Below are positions 34,311 to 38,918 of a DNA stretch of 38,918 nucleotides, one piece after another. The DNA comes from Nocardiopsis halophila DSM 44494 (GTDB taxonomy: Bacteria; Actinomycetota; Actinomycetes; Streptosporangiales; Streptosporangiaceae): the NCBI RefSeq assembly GCF_000341245.1, contig NZ_ANAD01000059.1, positions 75,156-114,073 of the forward strand, in the 5' to 3' direction. Position numbers and translations under genes: made by a program. Below the pieces are notes generated by a model. The model saw only the letters and a list, made by a program, of their open reading frames with translations, had not been told where the DNA came from and searched no databases. Position 1 is the stretch's first letter. The number at the start of each line of letters is the position of its first letter.

Positions 34311-34335
34311 CCACTCACCCTTTCGGACGCATTCC

Positions 34336-34341
34336 ACTGTA
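34336..34341 (-). promoter_or_regulatory. -10 box of proC, next to a small dyad
   Basis: TACAGT on the minus strand. The inverted repeat GTCACG-N8-CGTGAC (34347-34366) lies just upstream at the -35 position. Confidence 0.4.
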
Positions 34342-34399
34342 GGCCGGTCACGGAACGCAGCGTGACGCGTCCCTCCCGAACGCGGGTGCGGGCCCGGCC

Positions 34400-35335
34400 T
34401 CAGGACCGGGTGAGCAGGGAGCGTGCGGCGAAGGCGGCGTAGGCGGGGCGCTCGGCGAGGCGGCGCAGGAGGTAGCCGTACCACTCGCGGCCGTAGGGGA
34501 CGTAGACCCGCACCCGCTCGCCGAGCCCGGCCAGGCGCTCCTGTTCGGCGGGGCGCGCGCCGTACACCATCTGGAACTCGTGGTCGCCGGGGGCGCGGCC
34601 GTGGCGCAGGGCGAGGGTGCGGGCGATGGCGATCAGGCGGGGGTCGTGGGTGGCGACCAGCGGGCGGGCCGGTCCGGCCATGAGCGTGTGCAGGCAGCGC
34701 ACGTAGGCGGCGTCGACGGCGCCGCGGGTCCGGTGGGCGGTGTCCGGGGACGGCGCGTAGGCGCCCTTGACCAGGCGCACGCGCGCGCCGGGGAGGGCGG
34801 CGTACCGGCGGACGTCGTCCTCGGTGCGCCGCAGGCGGCTCTGCAGGACGATGCCGAGGCCGGGGTGGCGCGCGCGGAGGCGGTCGGCGATGCGCAGCGT
34901 CGGCGCCACCGTCCACTCGGCCTCCATGTCGAGCGTGGCGGTGGTCCCGGCCTCCTCCGCGGCGGCGCAGATGCGCGCGATGTTCTCCTCGGCGAGGGCC
35001 TCCCCCTCGCCGCCGAGCCCCAGGCCGACCGCGGTGGGCTTGACCGACACCTCGGCGGCGCCGGTGAGGCCCTCCTCCCCGAGCCGCTCCAGCAGCACGC
35101 CGTAGGCGCGGGCGACCGCCCCGGCCCGGGCCGGGTGGTCGACGTCCTCGCCGAGGTGGTCGACGGTGGCGGACAGGCCCGCGGCGGCCAGGGCGCGCAC
35201 GGTGCGCACGGCGTCGTCGAGCGTCTCCCCGGCGATGAAGCGCCCGGCCAGGGCCCGGGTGACGCCGGAGCCCTCGGCGGCGGACCGGAGCCGCCCGCTT
35301 CCGGCGGCCGCGAGAACGGTACGTCTGAACACCAC
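34400..35335 (-). CDS. Proline dehydrogenase (monofunctional)
   Basis: FAD enzyme that oxidises proline to pyrroline-5-carboxylate. 311 aa, the length of one-domain PRODH proteins, so the P5C dehydrogenase is encoded elsewhere. Barrel motifs seen: E-V-S-V-K-P-T-A-V-G (95-104), V-R-L-V-K-G-A-Y (186-193), A-T-H-D (228-231), E-F-Q-M-V-Y-G (253-259) and the substrate-binding Y-L-L-R-R-L-A-E (288-295). GTG 35335 has GGGAGG 6 nt upstream; a second GTG directly follows. TAGGCT (35373-35378, minus) is a likely -10. Confidence 0.92.
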   Translation of the reverse strand: MVFRRTVLAAAGSGRLRSAAEGSGVTRALAGRFIAGETLDDAVRTVRALAAAGLSATVDHLGEDVDHPARAGAVARAYGVLLERLGEEGLTGAAEVSVKPTAVGLGLGGEGEALAEENIARICAAAEEAGTTATLDMEAEWTVAPTLRIADRLRARHPGLGIVLQSRLRRTEDDVRRYAALPGARVRLVKGAYAPSPDTAHRTRGAVDAAYVRCLHTLMAGPARPLVATHDPRLIAIARTLALRHGRAPGDHEFQMVYGARPAEQERLAGLGERVRVYVPYGREWYGYLLRRLAERPAYAAFAARSLLTRS

Positions 35336-35372
35336 GACGCGCCTCCCGGGTGGACGGCCCTCTCCCCTTTCG

Positions 35373-35378
35373 AGCCTA
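35373..35378 (-). promoter_or_regulatory. -10 box of the proline dehydrogenase gene
   Basis: TAGGCT on the minus strand, about 37 nt before the start codon, leaving room for a 5' leader that carries the GGGAGG ribosome binding site. Confidence 0.45.
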
Positions 35379-35403
35379 CGCGCCGCGGGGCGGCCGCGGC
35401 GGG

Positions 35404-36390
35404 TCAGCGCCCGTCCGCCCCCTCCTCCTCGGCCGTGCCGCCGGGGTCGACGACGAAGGTGCGCTCGGGCGCGGCCGGGGCGCGCTGGCGCAGCGCGATC
35501 CGCTCGCGCCGGTCCGGGCGGCCGGGCCCCTCGGAGCCCTCGGAGCGACTGGCCCCCGCGGAGCCGCCGCGCCCGGTCCCGCCGTCCGAGGCGCCCGCGA
35601 AGTGCAGCCGGCTGAACGCCAGCGCCTCGGCCAGCTCCAGCTTGCGCGCCTCGCGGTCGGCCGCCTTGCGGGTGTTGACCTCCAGCACGATCTGCCCGTC
35701 GTAGCCGGTCGTGGCCAGGTGCTCCAGCACCTCGGCGCAGGGCTGCGTGCCGCGCCCGGGGATCAGGTGCTCGTCCAGGTTCTGCCCGCCGACCCCGTCG
35801 GCCAGGTGCACGTGGGACAGCCGCCCGCCCAGCCGCTTGGCCATGTCCATGGCGTCCGAACGCGACATCGCGGTGTGCGACAGGTCCAGGGTGACGTCCG
35901 GGTAGTCCCGGTCCAGCGGGTTCCAGCTGGGGGCGTAGGGCACCACCTCCCGGTCCCCCATGTGGACCGGGTACATGTTCTCCACGGCGAAGACCACGTC
36001 GGTCTCCTCCTGCATGCGGGCGATGCCCTCCTCGAAGGCCCGGGCGTACTCGCGCTGCCAGCGGAAGGCGGGGTGCACCACGATCGCCGTGGCGCCCAGC
36101 GCCTCGGCCATGGACTTGGAGCGGACCAGCTTCTCCCAGGGGTCGCGCCCCCACACCCGCTGGGTGAAGATCAGGCACGGGGAGTGCACCGCGGTGACGG
36201 GTACGCCGTGGTAGTCGGAGAGCCGGCGCAGCATGTCGGTGTCCTGGCTGACCGGGTCGGAGGAGACCAGGACCTCGATGCCGTCGTAGCCGAGCTCGGC
36301 GGCGATCTCGAAGGCGGCGGGCGTCTTCTCCGGGAAGACCGAGGCGGTCGACAGGACCACCGGCGCGTCGGGGACCTCGATAGCGCTCAC
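35404..36390 (-). CDS. Sugar phosphate isomerase/epimerase, xylose-isomerase-like TIM barrel
   Basis: A 328-aa protein. Residues 1-265 form an AP-endonuclease-2 type TIM barrel with strand-end motifs for metal binding: [36 protein letters not shown] and L-I-P-G-R-G. The C-terminal 60 residues (Gly/Ser/Arg/Pro-rich) are disordered and variable. The substrate is unknown. The GTG lacks a ribosome binding site; TAGGGT ends 7 nt upstream, so it is probably leaderless and shares a 68-nt intergenic region with the divergent methyltransferase gene. Confidence 0.85.
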   Translation of the reverse strand: MSAIEVPDAPVVLSTASVFPEKTPAAFEIAAELGYDGIEVLVSSDPVSQDTDMLRRLSDYHGVPVTAVHSPCLIFTQRVWGRDPWEKLVRSKSMAEALGATAIVVHPAFRWQREYARAFEEGIARMQEETDVVFAVENMYPVHMGDREVVPYAPSWNPLDRDYPDVTLDLSHTAMSRSDAMDMAKRLGGRLSHVHLADGVGGQNLDEHLIPGRGTQPCAEVLEHLATTGYDGQIVLEVNTRKAADREARKLELAEALAFSRLHFAGASDGGTGRGGSAGASRSEGSEGPGRPDRRERIALRQRAPAAPERTFVVDPGGTAEEEGADGR

Positions 36391-36397
36391 CCGATCA

Positions 36398-36403
36398 ACC
36401 CTA
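36398..36403 (-). promoter_or_regulatory. -10 box of the isomerase gene, probably leaderless
   Basis: TAGGGT on the minus strand, 7 nt before the GTG start. Confidence 0.5.
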
Positions 36404-36445
36404 TGCGGTGGGGGGCCGGATTCGCCCGGCCCCCCGCGGCGCGGC

Positions 36446-36451
36446 TAGCCT
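36446..36451 (+). promoter_or_regulatory. -10 box of the methyltransferase gene, probably leaderless
   Basis: TAGCCT ends 7 nt before the GTG at 36459; there is no Shine-Dalgarno sequence. This also decides the start. Confidence 0.5.
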
Positions 36452-36458
36452 GCCCGGG

Positions 36459-37157
36459 GTGAGAGCCGCACTTCAGGGGGCGATCCCCAGCCCCAACATC
36501 TGGAACAGCCCCCGGGTCTACGAGCTGGAGAACGCGGCGGTGGACCCGGACGGGCGCATCGCCGCCGCCATGGAGCGCATCCGCCCCCTGGCCGGCGCGC
36601 ACGTGCTCGACATCGGCTGCGGCACCGGGTACCACCTGCCGGGCTTCGCGGCCGCTGCGGACCGGGTGACCGGGGTCGAGCCGCACGGGGAGCTGGCCGC
36701 CGCGGCCCGCGCCCGCACCGCCGGTCTGGAGAACACCGCCGTGCGCACCGGGGTGGCGCAGCGCCTGCCGGTCCCCGACGCCTCGGTCGACGTGGCCCAC
36801 GCCCGCTGGGCCTACTTCTTCGGCCGCGGCTGCGAGCCCGGCCTGCGCGAGCTGTCCCGGGTGGTGCGCCGCGGCGGGGCCGCGTTCATCATCGACAACG
36901 ACGCCTCCCGCAGCACCTTCGGCTCCTGGTTCCGCCGCTTCCTGCCCCGCTACGACCCCGACGACGTCGAGCGCTTCTGGGCCGCCCAGGGGTTCGTCCG
37001 GGAACCGCTGGAGATCCGGTGGCGGTTCGAGCGGCGCGCCGACTTCGAGGCCGTGGTGGGCATCGAGTTCCCGCCCGCGCTGGCCGCCGAGATCACCGCC
37101 TCCCACCCCGGCCTGGAGGTGGACTACGCGGTCAACCTCTGGTGGCGGGAGTACTGA
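36459..37157 (+). CDS. Class I SAM-dependent methyltransferase
   Basis: A soluble 232-aa enzyme. Motif I is V-L-D-I-G-C-G-T-G-Y-H (49-59), then G-V-E-P-H (acidic end of strand 2), D-V-A-H-A-R-W-A-Y-F-F (motif IV area) and L-R-E-L-S-R-V-V-R-R-G-G (helix before strand 5). Small-molecule methyltransferase of the Methyltransf_11 type; the substrate is unknown. GTG 36459 is favoured over 36408 because a -10 box lies between them. Confidence 0.85.
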   Translation: MRAALQGAIPSPNIWNSPRVYELENAAVDPDGRIAAAMERIRPLAGAHVLDIGCGTGYHLPGFAAAADRVTGVEPHGELAAAARARTAGLENTAVRTGVAQRLPVPDASVDVAHARWAYFFGRGCEPGLRELSRVVRRGGAAFIIDNDASRSTFGSWFRRFLPRYDPDDVERFWAAQGFVREPLEIRWRFERRADFEAVVGIEFPPALAAEITASHPGLEVDYAVNLWWREY

Positions 37158-37169
37158 GGGCGCCGCACC

Positions 37170-37895
37170 TCACCGCTCGTCGAAGGCCACGCCCGAGCCG
37201 TCCGAGGAGACCTCCACCTGCGCCCGGTCGCCGGCCGCCGACGCGCACACGATGCCGCTGGAGGCGGAGGTGACCATCGCGTACTCCTCCATGTCGCAGC
37301 GGACCCGCTCCTGCCCCGTGCGGTAGCGGTAGCGCTCCTCGACCGCCTCCCGCGACACCGGGAGCCGGCCCGTCTCGTACTCGAAGGCGTCCGGGCCGGT
37401 GACGGTCACCTCGAACACCGCGCGGTGGCCCGCGTAGGTCGCGTCGCAGCTCCCGGTGGCGCCCTCCTCGGCGCGCAGCTCCCCGCACTCCACGGAGGAC
37501 TCCGGGTCGTACTCCATGCCGAACGCGTTGACGAACCGCTTGATCTCGTACTCCACCGACGCGGTGAAGTCGCCCGGGGGCGGTGCGGGCCCGAGGCTGC
37601 CCTCGTCGAAGGACGGCTTCTCGGCCGGGACCGGCCCGTCGCGGAACTCCCCGGCCGGCGAGGCCCCGCCCGGCGTCGCCCCCGGGGACGCGCCGTCCGT
37701 CGGGCCGCCGTCCGCCGGGGCGGACGGATCGGGCGTCGGGGAGGCGGTCGGCTCCGGGGCGGAGGCGGCCGGTCCGTCCCGGTCGGGCGGGAGCTCGCCG
37801 TCCTTGACGTAGGCGACCAGTCCGCACGCGGACGCGGCGGTCACGGCGCCCGCACAGGCGAGCGCCGTGACCGCCCTGCGGACCAGGGTGCTCAT
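37170..37895 (-). CDS. Exported DUF4333-like protein with two Cys-pair repeats
   Basis: A 241-aa exported protein with a hydrophobic signal (about residues 7-23) followed by A-C-G; Cys 24 could be lipidated although the lipobox is atypical. Residues 35-105 are a Pro/Ala/Gly/Asp-rich linker. The folded part holds two similar units: V-E-C-G-E-L then G-S-C-D-A (Cys 137/150), and V-R-C-D-M then I-V-C-A-S (Cys 200/217), each followed by a V-x-V strand, like DUF4333 domains of actinobacterial surface proteins. It converges with the methyltransferase gene (12-nt gap). Confidence 0.68.
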   Translation of the reverse strand: MSTLVRRAVTALACAGAVTAASACGLVAYVKDGELPPDRDGPAASAPEPTASPTPDPSAPADGGPTDGASPGATPGGASPAGEFRDGPVPAEKPSFDEGSLGPAPPPGDFTASVEYEIKRFVNAFGMEYDPESSVECGELRAEEGATGSCDATYAGHRAVFEVTVTGPDAFEYETGRLPVSREAVEERYRYRTGQERVRCDMEEYAMVTSASSGIVCASAAGDRAQVEVSSDGSGVAFDER

Positions 37896-38122
37896 CGGTG
37901 GTTCCACGGCCGTCCCTCCCAAGTGCCTCGTCCGCGCCTCCCGCCCCCGGGCGCGCGCGCCGGGCGCCCCTGCCCGCGCCCGGCCCTGCCTCGCCCGGTG
38001 TGACTCACCGGTCGGCCGCCTGGTTCCGGATCCGTGCCGCTTCCGTGCCGGGTCCCCGGCGGCCCCGTCCACGGCCGTCCACAGCGGGGTGAAACCGGGC
38101 CCGCCCTGTCGCCCCGAGGGGC

Positions 38123-38128
38123 TAGCGT
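38123..38128 (+). promoter_or_regulatory. -10 box of radA, probably leaderless
   Basis: TAGCGT ends 6 nt before the radA ATG; no Shine-Dalgarno sequence is present. Confidence 0.5.
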
Positions 38129-38134
38129 GCAGTC

Positions 38135-38918
38135 ATGGCGAAGAGCGCGAAGAGTACGTTCCGGTGCGGCGAGTGCGGCTGGACCACCCTGAAATGGGTG
38201 GGCCGGTGCGGTGAGTGCCAGGCCTGGGGCACCGTCGAGGAGGCCGGGTCCCCCTCGGCGACCGCCGTGGCCCCCACCCGGGTGGCGACCGCCGCGCGCC
38301 CGATCACCGAGATCGACGTGGAGTCCGCGCACGCCTCCCCCACGGGGCTGGACGAGATGGACCGGGTGCTCGGCGGCGGGGTGGTGCCCGGCGGCGTGAT
38401 GCTGCTGGCCGGGGAGCCCGGGGTCGGCAAGTCGACGCTGCTGCTGGAGGTCGCCGCGCTCTGCGCGGACACCGGACCGGTCCTCTACATCACCGGGGAG
38501 GAGTCCACCGGCCAGGTGCGGCTGCGCGCCGAGCGGCTGGGCGCGCTCTCCCCCAAGCTCTTCCTCGCCGCCGAGACCACCGTCGGCGCGGTCGCCTCGC
38601 ACGTGGACGCGGTCGCCCCCTCGCTGCTCATCGTGGACTCGGTGCAGACGATGAGCGCCCCCGAGGTGTCCGGCGTGCCCGGCGGCGTGACCCAGGTGCG
38701 GGAGGTGGCCGGGGCGCTGATCCGCATCGCCAAGGAGCGCGGCATCGCCACGGTGCTGGTCGGGCACGTCACCAAGGACGGCTCGATCGCCGGGCCGCGC
38801 CTGCTGGAGCACCTGGTCGACGTGGTGCTGCAGTTCGAGGGCGACCGCCACTCCCGGCTGCGGATGCTGCGCGCGGTCAAGAACCGGTACGGCCCCACCG
38901 ACGAGATCGGCTGGGTCG
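38135..38918 (+). CDS. radA: DNA repair protein RadA (3' end outside window)
   Basis: Branch-migration ATPase related to RecA that processes recombination intermediates. The first 261 codons are present. N-terminal zinc finger with Cys 11, 14, 25, 28 (C-G-E-C...C-G-E-C), Walker A G-E-P-G-V-G-K-S-T (93-101), Walker B-like L-L-I-V-D-S-V-Q-T-M, and the RadA-specific K-N-R-Y-G motif near the cut end (usually K-N-R-F-G; Tyr here is a common variant). The Lon-like C-terminal domain lies beyond the window. Confidence 0.95.
   Translation, partial: MAKSAKSTFRCGECGWTTLKWVGRCGECQAWGTVEEAGSPSATAVAPTRVATAARPITEIDVESAHASPTGLDEMDRVLGGGVVPGGVMLLAGEPGVGKSTLLLEVAALCADTGPVLYITGEESTGQVRLRAERLGALSPKLFLAAETTVGAVASHVDAVAPSLLIVDSVQTMSAPEVSGVPGGVTQVREVAGALIRIAKERGIATVLVGHVTKDGSIAGPRLLEHLVDVVLQFEGDRHSRLRMLRAVKNRYGPTDEIGWV

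Noticed and set aside
36408-36458. Earlier start for the methyltransferase
   Set aside because: The added residues are Arg/Pro-rich and the segment contains the likely -10 box (36446-36451), so it is promoter rather than coding.

Overview
This window is chromosomal DNA from a high-GC actinomycete. Codon usage is strongly GC-biased at third positions, starts are often GTG, SD-less genes carry TANNNT boxes 6-7 nt upstream, and a BldC-type regulator is present. The protein flavour (NuoG with the N7 ligand set, NuoJ with a long soluble tail, System II cytochrome c maturation, menaquinone genes) fits the Nocardiopsis/Streptomonospora/Thermobifida side of the Streptosporangiales, but genus is an inference. 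I see no rRNA, tRNA, CRISPR array, transposase or prophage genes. It is core genome, not an island.

Layout. 1-1694: 3' part of a membrane-anchored serine hydrolase of the beta-lactamase class C type. 2144-3495: rarD (+) tail-to-tail with a PRC-barrel gene (-). 3651-4658 (-): long-chain polyprenyl diphosphate synthase. 4885-20755 (-): a complete nuoABCDEFGHIJKLMN operon for the 14-subunit NADH:menaquinone oxidoreductase, read from high to low coordinates. 20857-22161 (-): geranylgeranyl-reductase-family flavoprotein (MenJ-like). 22665-23384 (-): menG. 23513-26182: secreted beta-propeller protein, DUF4229 protein, bldC-like regulator, PLDc_N membrane protein. 26338-30494 (-): resA/tlpA-ccdA-resB-ccsB, the System II cytochrome c maturation operon. 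30875-31078 (-): small excisionase-type HTH protein. 31357-35335 (-): phosphatase, acuC, proC, proline dehydrogenase. 35404-36390 (-): sugar phosphate isomerase/epimerase, divergent from a SAM methyltransferase (+). 37170-37895 (-): secreted DUF4333-like protein. 38135-end (+): radA, cut by the window.

The middle of the window is one functional theme, menaquinone-based respiration. Polyprenyl diphosphate synthase supplies the quinone tail, MenG performs the last methylation, the MenJ-like reductase probably saturates an isoprene unit, complex I reduces the quinone, and the ccs genes mature the c-type cytochromes further down the chain. The order menG - menJ-like - polyprenyl synthase matches a menaquinone block known from mycobacteria, here with nuo placed inside it. 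A near-perfect Rex (NADH/NAD+ sensing repressor) operator lies upstream of the reductase gene, and a weaker copy with the same spacing lies just upstream of nuoA.

The least ordinary signals are the two Rex-type operators; three micro-ORFs that exactly bridge the C-D, D-E and F-G gaps of the nuo operon through overlapping stop/start codons, the F-G one bounded by a 15-bp direct repeat that duplicates a Shine-Dalgarno; a 72-nt perfect-arm palindrome downstream of menG; and six genes with TANNNT boxes 6-7 nt from the start codon, consistent with leaderless mRNAs.
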